NCBI RefSeq assembly: GCF_004153455.1
Contig: NZ_SDQE01000004.1
Span: forward strand, 170,213-234,212
Reading direction: 5' to 3'
Length of the DNA stretch: 64,000 bases
DNA from: Allopusillimonas ginsengisoli
GTDB taxonomy: Bacteria; Pseudomonadota; Gammaproteobacteria; Burkholderiales; Burkholderiaceae_B
Shown here: one piece after another, positions 27,274 to 37,199 of the stretch
Position numbering within the stretch: position 1 is the first letter of the stretch
Layout: each line of letters opens with the position of its first letter
Position numbers and translations under genes: made by a program
Notes under the pieces: generated by a model
Told to the model about the DNA's origin: nothing
Seen by the model: the letters and a program-made list of their open reading frames with translations, nothing else
Database searches by the model: none

Positions 27274-27884
27274 TCCTACGACCCTTGCACCGTTACGCCA
27301 CCGGGATACTCGCCGCCGCCATGTATCTGGCCGCCGGCCAGGCGCTGGCCCAGGACAGCAGCGCTTCATCCGCCGCGCCCGCCGAAGAACCCGACACCCT
27401 GATTCTGTCCGACACGCTGCACTACGACGACGTCAAGCGGCAGAGCGTGTTCACAGGCAATGTGATCATGACGCGCGGCCTGCTCAAGCTCACGTCTGAC
27501 CAACTGACCATGCGCGAAGATGCCGACGGCTTCCAATTCGGCACTGCCACGGCGGACAAGGGCAAGCTCGTGCACGTGCGCCAGGAAAATCCCGAAAAAT
27601 ACGAAGTAATCGAAGCGCAGGGCTTGCGCGCCGAATACGATGGCAAGAATGAAGAGCTCGAAATGATAGGACAGGCCATCATCACCCGGTATGTTTGCGG
27701 CAAGCCCTTCGACAACATCAAGGGCGAGCGCGTGATCTACCACCAGAAAACCGACACCTACGAAGCCTTCAGCGGCCCGCAGTCCGCCGCCAGCGGCGGA
27801 CGCGTACGCTCCCTGGCCCACCCTCGCGCCAAGGTGGACGCCGCGCTGGCCGAATGCCAGAAAAAATCCGCTTCCACCCAGTAG
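27270..27884 (+). CDS. lptA: LPS transport periplasmic protein LptA
   Basis: A 204-residue periplasmic bridge protein with a signal peptide ([17 protein letters not shown]). The OstA-type repeat is seen in [20 protein letters not shown] and the following [17 protein letters not shown]. It forms head-to-tail beta-jellyroll filaments carrying LPS across the periplasm from LptC to LptD. It overlaps lptC by 4 bp and lies 26 bases before lptB, the conserved lptC-A-B order. Confidence 0.93.
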   Translation: MILRPLHRYATGILAAAMYLAAGQALAQDSSASSAAPAEEPDTLILSDTLHYDDVKRQSVFTGNVIMTRGLLKLTSDQLTMREDADGFQFGTATADKGKLVHVRQENPEKYEVIEAQGLRAEYDGKNEELEMIGQAIITRYVCGKPFDNIKGERVIYHQKTDTYEAFSGPQSAASGGRVRSLAHPRAKVDAALAECQKKSASTQ

Positions 27885-27910
27885 CGGCCCGCCAAGACCT
27901 GGATTGTTTT

Positions 27911-28705
27911 ATGCCTGATTCCCCTTTGTCGAAAGCGGCCCCCACGCGCGCACCCAATGCTCAACCCGGCAGTCTTCGGGCAACCGGCCTGCGCAAGACT
28001 TACGGCAAACGCACTGTTGTGCATGATGTTTCCCTATCGGTGGACAGCGGTGAGGTTGTCGGCCTGCTCGGTCCTAACGGGGCTGGCAAGACAACCAGCT
28101 TTTACATGATTGTTGGTATCGTGCCGACCGATTCCGGCCGCATCGAAATCGACGACACCACCATCACCAGCATGCCCATGCACAAGCGAGCGCGCCTGGG
28201 CCTGTCGTACCTGCCCCAGGATGCCTCCGTTTTTCGTCGTCTGACCGTCGAGGAAAACATTCGGGCCGTGCTGGAGCTGCAGCATGATGAAAATGGGCGG
28301 GCGCTCAGCGCCGCGCGTATCGGCGAAAACCTGGAGTCCCTCATCGACGAACTTCAGATTGGCCATATTCGCCGCAATACGGCCATCTCGCTCTCGGGCG
28401 GCGAACGCAGGCGCGTGGAAATCGCCCGCGCCCTGGCCACGCATCCACGCTTCATTCTGCTGGATGAACCCTTCGCGGGGGTTGACCCGATCGCTGTCAT
28501 CGAAATCCAGCGCATCGTGCATTTTCTCAAGAACCGCAATATCGGCGTGCTGATTACTGATCACAATGTACGCGAAACGCTGGGCATCTGTGATCGCGCC
28601 TACATCATCAGCGAAGGCAAGGTGCTTACCAACGGGCACCCCAGCGAAATCATCGACAACGAAGCGGTGCGCAAGGTCTACCTGGGCAAGAACTTCAAGA
28701 TGTAA
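27911..28705 (+). CDS. lptB: LPS export ABC transporter ATP-binding protein LptB
   Basis: A 264-residue ABC ATPase powering LPS extraction by LptFG. Walker [21 protein letters not shown]-loop [18 protein letters not shown], signature [15 protein letters not shown], Walker [17 protein letters not shown] and switch histidine in [12 protein letters not shown] are all LptB-typical. The start at 27911 gives an N-terminal extension of about 20 residues (Ala/Pro/Ser-rich) over E. coli LptB. In many proteobacteria rpoN follows; here hpf does. Confidence 0.95.
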   Translation: MPDSPLSKAAPTRAPNAQPGSLRATGLRKTYGKRTVVHDVSLSVDSGEVVGLLGPNGAGKTTSFYMIVGIVPTDSGRIEIDDTTITSMPMHKRARLGLSYLPQDASVFRRLTVEENIRAVLELQHDENGRALSAARIGENLESLIDELQIGHIRRNTAISLSGGERRRVEIARALATHPRFILLDEPFAGVDPIAVIEIQRIVHFLKNRNIGVLITDHNVRETLGICDRAYIISEGKVLTNGHPSEIIDNEAVRKVYLGKNFKM

Positions 28706-28871
28706 CACTTCGCCGGCGCGTCTTAGGGAATACGCCCGCCACCACGGAATGGCACTTGATTTACGCTGCATAATCTATACACTGAAATTATTACCCGTAG
28801 CTTACGAAGAGGAGAAAAGACCGCAGTACACCGCGCTATAGGCGCAACTTTTTTTGCAAGGAGAGTCCTTT

Positions 28872-29204
28872 ATGAACCTGAGCATCAGTGGGCGTCATCT
28901 TGAAGTTACCCCCGCCATCCGCGAATACGTCCTTAACAAGATGGCAAGGGTGTTGCGGCATTTCGATAACGTGATCGACACACAGGTCATACTCTCGGTG
29001 GAACGCCTCCGGCACACCGCTGATGTAACCATGCGCGTACGCGGCAAAGACATACATTGCCAAGCGGTCGACGAAAACCTGTACGCTGCCATAGACTTGC
29101 TCGCAGACAAACTCGACCGGCAAGTCATCAAGTACAAAAACAAGTCCCAGGACTACTCGCATGAACCCGCCAAAAGGCAAGAAATCATTACTGCACCTCA
29201 GTAA
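28872..29204 (+). CDS. hpf: ribosome hibernation promoting factor HPF (short form)
   Basis: A 110-residue HPF/YfiA family protein that binds the 30S subunit and promotes ribosome dimers in stationary phase. The start MNLSISGRHLEVTPAIREYV and the basic helix ending YAAIDLLADKLDRQVIKYK are typical. There is no long C-terminal dimerisation domain. A strong ribosome site (AAGGAGAG) lies 8 bases before the ATG. It is usually encoded between rpoN and ptsN; here rpoN is missing and the gene follows lptB after 166 bases. A hairpin terminator follows at 29276. Confidence 0.93.
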   Translation: MNLSISGRHLEVTPAIREYVLNKMARVLRHFDNVIDTQVILSVERLRHTADVTMRVRGKDIHCQAVDENLYAAIDLLADKLDRQVIKYKNKSQDYSHEPAKRQEIITAPQ

Positions 29205-29232
29205 CCGCACTGGCTAACCCGCCGCGACACAG

Positions 29233-29246
29233 CAAGCAATTGCTTG
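29233..29246. repeat. 14-bp perfect palindrome after hpf
   Basis: CAAGCAATTGCTTG is a perfect palindrome 28 bases past the hpf stop. Together with the hairpin at 29276 it makes up the structured 3' region of the hpf transcript. It could also be a protein-binding site for ptsN regulation. Confidence 0.4.
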
Positions 29247-29275
29247 GCTGACCCGCACCGGGAACCCAGCAACAT

Positions 29276-29303
29276 GGCCTCGATCAAGTGGATGATTGAG
29301 GCC
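29276..29303 (+). terminator. terminator hairpin between hpf and ptsN
   Basis: GGCCTCGATC pairs with GATTGAGGCC (10 bp including one G-U), loop of about 8 bases, followed by TTTGCATTT. It separates the lptB-hpf transcript from ptsN, which has its own promoter at 29421. Confidence 0.6.
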
Positions 29304-29420
29304 TTTGCATTTAATGAAGGCCGGTTTCCCCCTCGCGCAACAGCGCTTCCGTACGTGCCCCGGCCCTCGCTGCGCCCGAACGACTGTCCCGGTTACACTG
29401 AACCCGAAATCTATGCTATT

Positions 29421-29449
29421 TTCACCCGTTGGCTCCAAGCTCATATAAT
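29421..29449 (+). promoter_or_regulatory. sigma-70 promoter immediately before ptsN
   Basis: TTCACC (4 of 6 to TTGACA) and a perfect TATAAT at 29444-29449 are spaced by 17 bases. The expected transcription start, 7-8 bases after the -10, falls at 29456-29457, that is, on the ptsN start codon. Confidence 0.65.
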
Positions 29450-29456
29450 GGCGCTT

Positions 29457-29915
29457 ATGAATCTAATGTCGCGTATCCTGCCCCTGCAGAATGTCGTGCT
29501 CGACCTGGCCGTTACAAGCAAGAAGCGGGCGTTCGAACAGGCAGGCCTGCTCTTCGAAAACCACCAAGGCATTGCACGCACAACGGTATTCCACAGTCTG
29601 ATCGCGCGCGAACGACTGGGGTCCACCGCGCTGGGGCACCATGTCGCCGTTCCGCACGGCCGCATCAAAGACCTCAAGGAACCGTGTGGGGCCTTTATCC
29701 GCCTGGCGGATCCCGTGCGCTTCGATGCCACCGATGGCCGCATGGCCAACCTGCTGTTCATTCTGCTGGTGCCAGAAACTGCCACCCAGCTGCACCTGGA
29801 TCTTCTCGCTGAAATCGCCCGGCTGATGGCAGACCCCAATCTGCGCCAGGCGCTGGCCACCGAAACCGATCCAGCGCAGATCCATCGCCTGCTCACCAGT
29901 GGGCCGGCGGCCTGA
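29457..29915 (+). CDS. ptsN: PTS IIA-like nitrogen regulatory protein PtsN (EIIA-Ntr)
   Basis: A 152-residue EIIA-Ntr protein. The conserved N-terminus [17 protein letters not shown] and [14 protein letters not shown] fix the start at 29457, and the phospho-histidine is H67 in [10 protein letters not shown]. It relays phosphate from the PTS-Ntr chain and controls potassium, nitrogen and envelope functions by protein contacts. There is no Shine-Dalgarno sequence, and a TATAAT box lies 7 bases upstream, so the mRNA may be leaderless; an alternative is initiation at the ATG at 29466. hprK follows after 11 bases, as usual in Betaproteobacteria. Confidence 0.94.
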   Translation: MNLMSRILPLQNVVLDLAVTSKKRAFEQAGLLFENHQGIARTTVFHSLIARERLGSTALGHHVAVPHGRIKDLKEPCGAFIRLADPVRFDATDGRMANLLFILLVPETATQLHLDLLAEIARLMADPNLRQALATETDPAQIHRLLTSGPAA

Positions 29916-29926
29916 GAAGCCACGCC

Positions 29927-30859
29927 ATGCTTACCATCCAGGAACTTGTCAGCGACAACGCAGACCGCATTCCCTTTACCTGGGTCGGCGGACAAGGCGC
30001 CGCGCATCGCCTCATCCCGGATCTGGGCATGTCCGCCGCAGACCTGGTCGGACACCTGAACCTTATCCATCCCTCGCGCATACAGGTATTCGGCGCCGAA
30101 GAGCTGGCCTACTACACCCGCTTCGACGCCAAGCGCCGCATTCACCACCTCGAAGACCTGGTGACAGGGGGGGTGCCCGCCATACTCATGGCCGAAGGCG
30201 TCAACCCGCCGGACGACCTCATCGAGTTCTGTAATCTGCAGCAAATTCCTCTGCTGGCCACCTCTATCGATGCCGCGCAACTCATCGACCTGCTGCGCAT
30301 CTACCTGGGCAAGCGGCTGGCGCCGCGCACCACCGCCCATGGTGTTTTCATGGATGTGCTCGGCGTGGGCGTGCTCATCACGGGAGAATCAGGGCTGGGC
30401 AAGAGCGAACTGGCGCTGGAGCTGATTTCGCGCGGCCACGGGCTGGTGGCCGACGACGCGGTCGAGCTTTCGCGCACCGCCCCCCACGTGATCGAAGGCC
30501 AGTGTCCCGCGTTGCTGCAGAATCTGCTGGAGGTCCGGGGCCTGGGTCTGCTGGACATACGCACCATATTTGGCGAAACGTCCGTGCGGCGTAAAATGAA
30601 ACTCAAGCTGGTCGTGCACCTGATACGGTCCACACCAGACGCCTTCGAGCGCCTGCCCATGCAGGATCAAACCCAAGACATCCTCGGTACGCCCATTCGC
30701 CGCGTCATGCTGCAGGTTGCGGCAGGGCGCAACCTCGCCGTACTGGTCGAAGCCGCGGTACGCAACACCATCCTCACGTTGCGCGGCATCGACACCATGG
30801 GCGACTTCATCGAGCGGCAAGCCATTGCCATCATGGAAAGCAGCGGCCGCAACGATTGA
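29927..30859 (+). CDS. hprK: HPr kinase/phosphorylase
   Basis: A 310-residue HPr(Ser) kinase/phosphorylase. The P-loop [19 protein letters not shown] lies near residue 153 and the family signature [17 protein letters not shown] near 203. The N-terminal domain (1-130) is intact. In Betaproteobacteria it accompanies ptsN and a partial PTS acting in regulation, not sugar uptake. It sits between ptsN (11 bases) and rapZ (136 bases). The start ATG lacks a strong ribosome site. Confidence 0.95.
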   Translation: MLTIQELVSDNADRIPFTWVGGQGAAHRLIPDLGMSAADLVGHLNLIHPSRIQVFGAEELAYYTRFDAKRRIHHLEDLVTGGVPAILMAEGVNPPDDLIEFCNLQQIPLLATSIDAAQLIDLLRIYLGKRLAPRTTAHGVFMDVLGVGVLITGESGLGKSELALELISRGHGLVADDAVELSRTAPHVIEGQCPALLQNLLEVRGLGLLDIRTIFGETSVRRKMKLKLVVHLIRSTPDAFERLPMQDQTQDILGTPIRRVMLQVAAGRNLAVLVEAAVRNTILTLRGIDTMGDFIERQAIAIMESSGRND

Positions 30860-30995
30860 CCAACGGCCCTTGCCTGCCTGTGCGCCGGGCGCCTGGGCAG
30901 GTTGTGCAGCGCAAGCCTAAACGCTGGCGCATTTTGTTAGCCCCCGGGCGGCCCCGGCATCGCCGGCCCGCCTTTACCGGAAGCGTCGTGCAAAC

Positions 30996-31868
30996 ATGCT
31001 GAAGATTGTACTCATCACGGGAATCTCTGGATCAGGTAAATCTGTCGCCTTGCGTCTGCTGGAAGATGCCGGCTACACATGCGTCGACAATCTGCCTGTG
31101 CGTTTTCTGCATGACTTCATCGCCAGCACGCGCGAAAGCGAACTGGAGCGGGTGGCGGTTGCCATAGACGTGCGTACGCCCGGCGACCTTGTCGAGCTGC
31201 CTGGCGTCATTACCAGCCTGCGGTCCATAGGGGTTGCCTTCAGGGTGATTTTCCTGGACGCCAACGACCATACGCTGCAGCAGCGCTACTCGGAATCCCG
31301 CCGCCGCCATCCACTGACCGACCGCCTGCAGCAAGGCGGCAAATCGCCTTCGCTGCAGGAGTGCATAGACACCGAGCGCGAACTGCTTGCGCCACTGCGA
31401 GAGCAAGAACACGTCATCGATACCTCGGATCTTACGCCCGGGCAGTTGCGCGCCTGGGTGCGCGATCTGGTTCAGGCAGACCGCGCGCCTGTCGTGCTCA
31501 CGTTTGAATCCTTCGCCTACAAGCGTGGCGTACCGGGCGACGCCGACCTGGTTTTCGACGTGCGCTGCCTGCCCAACCCCCACTACGACCGTGAGCTACG
31601 CCCGCTCACGGGGCGCGATGCCCCGGTCGCCAAATGGCTGTCACAATTTGGCAGCGTGGAAACCATGATCGAGGATATCGCCGGATTTATCCGCCGCTGG
31701 TTGCCGCTGTACATGCAGGATACCCGCAACTATCTTACGGTCGCGATCGGCTGTACAGGGGGCAAGCACCGTTCGGTGTATGTCACTGAACAGCTTGCCC
31801 TGCGATTCGCCGACCACTCACCACTGCTGATCAGGCATCGCAATCAGCCGCCGCCAGACATTCCATGA
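30996..31868 (+). CDS. rapZ: RNase adapter protein RapZ
   Basis: A 290-residue nucleotide-binding protein with Walker A GISGSGKSVALRLLED at residues 8-23 and the C-terminal RapZ domain ending in IGCTGGKHRSVYVTEQLA. In enterobacteria it guides RNase E to the GlmZ small RNA to tune glucosamine-6-phosphate synthesis for the envelope. Position after ptsN-hprK is conserved. Its stop overlaps the rlpA start by 4 bp, coupling it to a peptidoglycan enzyme, which fits an envelope role. Confidence 0.94.
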   Translation: MLKIVLITGISGSGKSVALRLLEDAGYTCVDNLPVRFLHDFIASTRESELERVAVAIDVRTPGDLVELPGVITSLRSIGVAFRVIFLDANDHTLQQRYSESRRRHPLTDRLQQGGKSPSLQECIDTERELLAPLREQEHVIDTSDLTPGQLRAWVRDLVQADRAPVVLTFESFAYKRGVPGDADLVFDVRCLPNPHYDRELRPLTGRDAPVAKWLSQFGSVETMIEDIAGFIRRWLPLYMQDTRNYLTVAIGCTGGKHRSVYVTEQLALRFADHSPLLIRHRNQPPPDIP

Positions 31869-32980
31869 ACCGATTTAGCACTTATACGACCTTCGCCCTG
31901 ATTCTGACGGCAAGCGTGCTGGCCGGCTGCGCCGGCACCGGCGACAAGCCTACCAGCCGCAGCACTCAAGGCGAGGGGTACTACAAGGATGACGGCCCCG
32001 GATCCAACATTCCCTCGGATATCGAGAACATACCAAACGCAGTGCCGCGCATCGAAACCCATACGCCGGCCAACTTCCGGCCCTACACTGCCTTCGGCAA
32101 GCAATATATCCCCGTCAAGGACAACGATGCCTTCCGCCAGGAGGGCACAGCCTCCTGGTATGGCCGGAAATTCCACGGCAAAAAGACGGCAAATGGCGAA
32201 ATCTACGATATGTACGCCATGACGGCCGCCCATCCCACGCTCCCCCTGCCCAGCTACGCCCGCGTGACGCGCGCCAGCACCGGCAAATCCGTTATCGTGC
32301 GCGTCAATGACCGCGGCCCATTCCATAGTTCGCGCATTATCGACCTTTCTTATGTCGCGGCGTCCAAGCTCGGGCTGATCGGGCCGGGCAGCGGCAAGGT
32401 CATCGTCGAAGCCATTACCAACGATCAAATACGCGAAGGGCTGCCGGGGCCGGGCATCGACACCGACTTGCCCAGGCCCGAGCCTCATCTGATGGCGCGC
32501 GACACGCCGGACGTCGCGCCGGAACCCAAGCTGACCATGCATACCGTGTCGTCGGATGGATCCGCCACGACGCCACAGCCAGTTCCGGATGCCCTGGAGG
32601 CTCTCGCGCTGTCTTCCGCCACGAATGCGGGGCCGCCCCCAGCGCCTGGTGACAGCCCTGCACCCGCCGCCCAGACGCGGGCTCAGGGAGACACGCCCGG
32701 CCCCAGCGCGCCCTCAGCCCAGGCCCCATATCCTACCGGGGGGGCCGGCCAGGTATTCCTGCAGTTCGGCGCATTCAGCGCGTCCAGCACAGCCAATGCG
32801 CTCGCCCACAAGCTCAACGCGCAGATCATGGGGGTTGAAACGCGCGTAGCGCGGGTTCAGCCCTCCGGCGATCTGTATCGGGTTCGTATCGGGCCGTATG
32901 CGTCGCGTACCGAAGCCGTGAATGCCGCCCTGCGTATCGAGCAGGAAACCGGCATGAACTCCACCATGGCGCTGCGCTAG
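31865..32980 (+). CDS. rlpA: septal ring lytic transglycosylase RlpA (DPBB plus SPOR)
   Basis: A 371-residue lipoprotein. The lipobox VLAGC ends at Cys-22 after a hydrophobic signal. A double-psi beta-barrel domain follows (GTASWYGRKFHGKKTANGE, about residue 97, to VRVNDRGPFHSSRIIDLS). A long Pro/Ala/Thr-rich linker (about 200-290) leads to a C-terminal SPOR domain (VFLQFGAFSASSTANALAHK) that binds denuded glycan at the septum. It overlaps rapZ by 4 bp and ends 4 bp inside the convergent rsmI gene. Confidence 0.93.
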   Translation: MNRFSTYTTFALILTASVLAGCAGTGDKPTSRSTQGEGYYKDDGPGSNIPSDIENIPNAVPRIETHTPANFRPYTAFGKQYIPVKDNDAFRQEGTASWYGRKFHGKKTANGEIYDMYAMTAAHPTLPLPSYARVTRASTGKSVIVRVNDRGPFHSSRIIDLSYVAASKLGLIGPGSGKVIVEAITNDQIREGLPGPGIDTDLPRPEPHLMARDTPDVAPEPKLTMHTVSSDGSATTPQPVPDALEALALSSATNAGPPPAPGDSPAPAAQTRAQGDTPGPSAPSAQAPYPTGGAGQVFLQFGAFSASSTANALAHKLNAQIMGVETRVARVQPSGDLYRVRIGPYASRTEAVNAALRIEQETGMNSTMALR

Positions 32981-33909
32981 TCGCCTCGCCGGGCCAGCGC
33001 CATGGCATAAAGCGTATCGCGCGGCAGCCCGGTCACCCTGGCCGCGACGCGTGCCGCATCGCGTACCGACAAAGTTTCCAGCAAGGCATCGAGCATCGTG
33101 GCGGCAGCGGCGTCGACCTCTCCGTCCTCCTGCGATACCTGCTCGGCCTCGTGCACAATGAGCACAAACTCCCCCTGGCTTCGGTGCGCATCCTGGGCCA
33201 GCCAGCCGGCGGCGTCGGCCAACGCCAGCGTATGCACCTGCTCGTAGCGCTTGGTGAGCTCGCGCGCCAGCGTGAGCCGCCGCGCAGGCCCGCACACCGC
33301 AAGCAGGTCGCGCACGGTGGCCTCAAGCCGATGGGGTGATTCGAACATAATGATCGGTGCCGGCACTGCGCACCAGCCACGCAGCCATTTTTGCCGCGCC
33401 GTGGTCTTGGGAGGTGGAAATCCAGCAAATACAAAAGCCGGGTTTTCATCGGATGTTACGCCGCTGGCCATGAGCGCCGTGATGACGGCGCTGGCACCCG
33501 GCAAGGCCACAACGCCGTAGCCGGCCTCGCGCACGGCGCGCACGATGCGTCCGCCAGGGTCGCTGACCGCTGGCGCCCCGGCATCGGACACCAGCGCGAC
33601 ACGCTCGCCCGCCGACAGGCGCTCAACAATGGCCTGAGCGGCCTGGGCTTCGTTGTGCCGGTGAGCTGCGATCAGGGGCGTCTGCACGCCCCACGCATCC
33701 AGCAAAGCACGGCTGGATCGCGTGTCTTCGGCCGCAATGACATCGCAGCGCGACAGCGCCTGCCAAGCGCGCAGGCTAAGATCGCCCAGGTTGCCAATAG
33801 GCGTGGCCACCACATAGAGGGTGGCCACCGGCCAGTGCTGAGCGTCGACGCGCTCAGTGAGACGTTTCCATGTCTGGTCGACGCCTGAGGAAGCGGAAAT
33901 TTCGTGCAT
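32977..33909 (-). CDS. rsmI: 16S rRNA (cytidine1402-2'-O)-methyltransferase RsmI
   Basis: A 310-residue tetrapyrrole-methylase-fold enzyme that 2'-O-methylates C1402 of 16S rRNA. Motifs: TLYVVATPIGNLGDLSLRA, AAEDTRSSRALL, VSDAGAPAVSDPG, VALPGASAVITAL and FAGFPPPKTTAR. Extra residues precede the conserved core (about 28), so a start nearer TLYVVATP is possible. It diverges from yraN, whose start lies 33 bases away, matching the yraL-yraN arrangement of other proteobacteria but without lpoA between them. Confidence 0.95.
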   Translation of the reverse strand: MHEISASSGVDQTWKRLTERVDAQHWPVATLYVVATPIGNLGDLSLRAWQALSRCDVIAAEDTRSSRALLDAWGVQTPLIAAHRHNEAQAAQAIVERLSAGERVALVSDAGAPAVSDPGGRIVRAVREAGYGVVALPGASAVITALMASGVTSDENPAFVFAGFPPPKTTARQKWLRGWCAVPAPIIMFESPHRLEATVRDLLAVCGPARRLTLARELTKRYEQVHTLALADAAGWLAQDAHRSQGEFVLIVHEAEQVSQEDGEVDAAAATMLDALLETLSVRDAARVAARVTGLPRDTLYAMALARRGD

Positions 33910-33942
33910 ACTGCGACTCAGAATACCTTGAATAAGCGATTG

Positions 33943-34419
33943 ATGGCCGATGATACTCTGACCTACGAACTGGCCGGCGCCGCCCGACACCGCAAGGCGC
34001 GCCGCCCGCGACAGCGCGCGCGCGACACAAGGCGGGTTGCCGACGAACTGCTTGCGCGCTCACCTACCCAGCGCACAGGACACAAGGGCGAGCAGGCCGC
34101 CCGCGCCCATCTTGAAACGCAGGGGTTGACTATATTAGGCCACAACCTGCGCACCCGTACAGGAGAGTTAGACTTGGTGGCAGACGATGGCGGCACCCTG
34201 GTATTCATCGAGGTAAGGCTGAGGCAATCCAGCCAGTTTGGCGGCGCCGCCGCCAGCGTGACGCTCGAAAAACAGGCCAGGCTGGTTCGCGCCGCTCACG
34301 CCTGGCTGCCGACGCTGTGCAGGCGCTATTATGCGGGGCGCACACCGCCCTGCCGCTTTGATGTCGTGAGCCTGGAGCCAGGCGCCTTGCACTGGATACG
34401 CAACGCGTTTTCAACCTGA
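33943..34419 (+). CDS. yraN: YraN family (UPF0102) endonuclease-like protein
   Basis: A 158-residue member of UPF0102, a restriction-endonuclease-like fold of unknown function. The conserved core is GHKGEQAARAHLETQGLTIL, RTRTGELDLVADDGGTLVFIEVRLR (with the D/E-xVK-type residues ELD and EVR) and FDVVSLE. The basic N-terminal 45 residues are longer than usual. A GTG 13 codons upstream is another possible start but would overlap the divergent rsmI gene. The neighbouring SIS and BON genes repeat the yraN-diaA-yraP order. Confidence 0.88.
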   Translation: MADDTLTYELAGAARHRKARRPRQRARDTRRVADELLARSPTQRTGHKGEQAARAHLETQGLTILGHNLRTRTGELDLVADDGGTLVFIEVRLRQSSQFGGAAASVTLEKQARLVRAAHAWLPTLCRRYYAGRTPPCRFDVVSLEPGALHWIRNAFST

Positions 34420-34450
34420 CCCTCCCGCGTACGTACACGCGTTACGTCCC

Positions 34451-34482
34451 TTGACATCGTTTTTGTTTGAACATGAGATAAT
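34451..34482 (+). promoter_or_regulatory. candidate promoter of the gmhA/diaA gene
   Basis: A perfect TTGACA (34451-34456) and GATAAT (34477-34482, 5 of 6) are separated by 20 bases, longer than the ideal 17. The -10 ends seven bases before the ATG at 34490, so transcription would begin at the start codon. Confidence 0.45.
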
Positions 34483-34489
34483 TGTGCTC

Positions 34490-35083
34490 ATGGACATGAC
34501 TTCCCACATGACAACGCATTTCGATGATGCGATTGATGCCCTGCGGGCCAGTGCGCAAGAGCTCGCCTCGCCGCTGGCAACGGCAGTCGACATGGTTTTC
34601 GGCACCCTGGCCAATAACGGAAAGGTGCTGGCCTGCGGCAATGGCGGCTCGGCAGCCGATGCGCAGCATTTCATTGCCGAACTGGTCGGCCGCTTCGAGC
34701 GCGACCGCCTGCCGCTGGCCGGCATCGCGCTCAACACAGACACCTCCATTCTTACAGCCGTCGGCAACGATTACGGCTTCGACTCGATCTTCGAACGGCA
34801 AGTCAATGCACTCGGGCAGCCCGGCGATGTGCTGGTGGCGATCTCCACCAGCGGGAACTCGCCCAATGTAATCCGGTCTATCGAGGCAGCCCACGATCGG
34901 GAGATGTCCATCATTGCCCTCACCGGCAAAGGCGGCGGCCAGATCACCACATTGCTCAACGAAACCGATGTGCACCTGTGCGTTCCTCACGACCGCACCA
35001 TGCGCATCCAGGAAGTCCATATCGTTCTGCTTCATGCCCTTTGCGACGGCATCGATGCGCTACTGCTCGGAGACACTCTGTAA
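34490..35083 (+). CDS. SIS-domain phosphoheptose isomerase / DiaA-like protein
   Basis: A 197-residue single-SIS protein of the GmhA/DiaA family. Motifs: GKVLACGNGGSAADAQHFIAELVGRFE, the SIS loop AISTSGNSPNVIRSIEAA and the C-terminal IQEVHIVLLHALCDGID. GmhA makes sedoheptulose 7-phosphate into heptose 7-phosphate for LPS; the paralogue DiaA binds DnaA. Gene order yraN-this-yraP points to DiaA position, while presence of rfaE2 in the window makes a heptose role equally possible. Start candidates are 34490, 34496 and 34508; none has a ribosome site. The stop overlaps the next start by one base. Confidence 0.85.
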   Translation: MDMTSHMTTHFDDAIDALRASAQELASPLATAVDMVFGTLANNGKVLACGNGGSAADAQHFIAELVGRFERDRLPLAGIALNTDTSILTAVGNDYGFDSIFERQVNALGQPGDVLVAISTSGNSPNVIRSIEAAHDREMSIIALTGKGGGQITTLLNETDVHLCVPHDRTMRIQEVHIVLLHALCDGIDALLLGDTL

Positions 35084-35795
35084 TGCCTGCCACGTCCAAA
35101 CGCTCCATCGCTCAACGCCTGCTGCTGGCGAGCCTTGCGCTTTCCTCGATTGCACCACTGTCCGGCTGCGGCCTGCTGGTGGTAGGGGGCACCGCCGCAA
35201 CCACCGCTGTCGTTGCCACCGACCGGCGCACCGCAGGCGAACAGGTCGAGGACCAGTCCATTGAGCTCAAAGCCGCATCCGAAATGCGCAAGCTGTTCGA
35301 AGACCGCGCACGCGTTGCGGCCACCTCGTATGCCGGCGTGGTGCTGCTCACGGGCGACGTCCCCACCGAGCAGGACAAGCAAAAGGCCGAAAGCGTCGTT
35401 TCCAGGGTAGAAAAGGTCAACCGCGTGGTCAACCAGCTTCGCGTGGGCACCCTCACCGAGCTCAGCGTGCGCACCAACGACACCTGGCTCACGTCCAAGG
35501 TGCGCACCGCGCTCATCAACACCAAAGAAGTCCCCAGCCGCACCATCGTTGTGCAAACCGAAAGAAGCGTGGTCTATCTTCTCGGCAAGGTCACAGACGC
35601 CGAAGGCCAGCGCGCCGCCAAGGCCGCCGCCAGTGTCAGCGGCGTGAGCAAGGTAGTAAAATTGTTTGAAATCATTTCACCGGAAAGCCTGCGCGACCCA
35701 GGCGCGCCGGTTCCATCGAAGCCTGCCGAAACAACGGGCTCCGCCAATACCTTGTCCGACTCTACCGAGGAAGGCCCACAAGCCTTGCCTGTGCA

Positions 35796-35799
<4 letters not shown>
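35083..35799 (+). CDS. BON-domain outer membrane lipoprotein, DolP/YraP-like
   Basis: A 238-residue lipoprotein. The signal LLLASLALSSIAPLSGC ends in a lipobox Cys near residue 27. Two BON domains follow (about 55-125 and 130-200), seen as VVLLTGDVPTEQDKQKAESVV and VVYLLGKVTDAEGQRAAKAA, separated by TNDTWLTSKVRTALI. E. coli DolP (YraP) has this layout and supports outer-membrane integrity and BAM function. The C-terminal 35 residues are a low-complexity Pro/Ser/Glu tail. The gene overlaps its upstream neighbour by one base and its downstream neighbour by 4 bp. Confidence 0.88.
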
Positions 35800-37194
<1,395 letters not shown>

Positions 37195-37199
37195 GACGC

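Noticed and set aside
28750..28764. TGGCAC-N5-TTAC resembling a sigma-54 promoter before hpf
   Set aside because: The essential GC of the -12 element reads AC, and no rpoN gene is seen at its usual place; 9 of 11 defined positions can match by chance.
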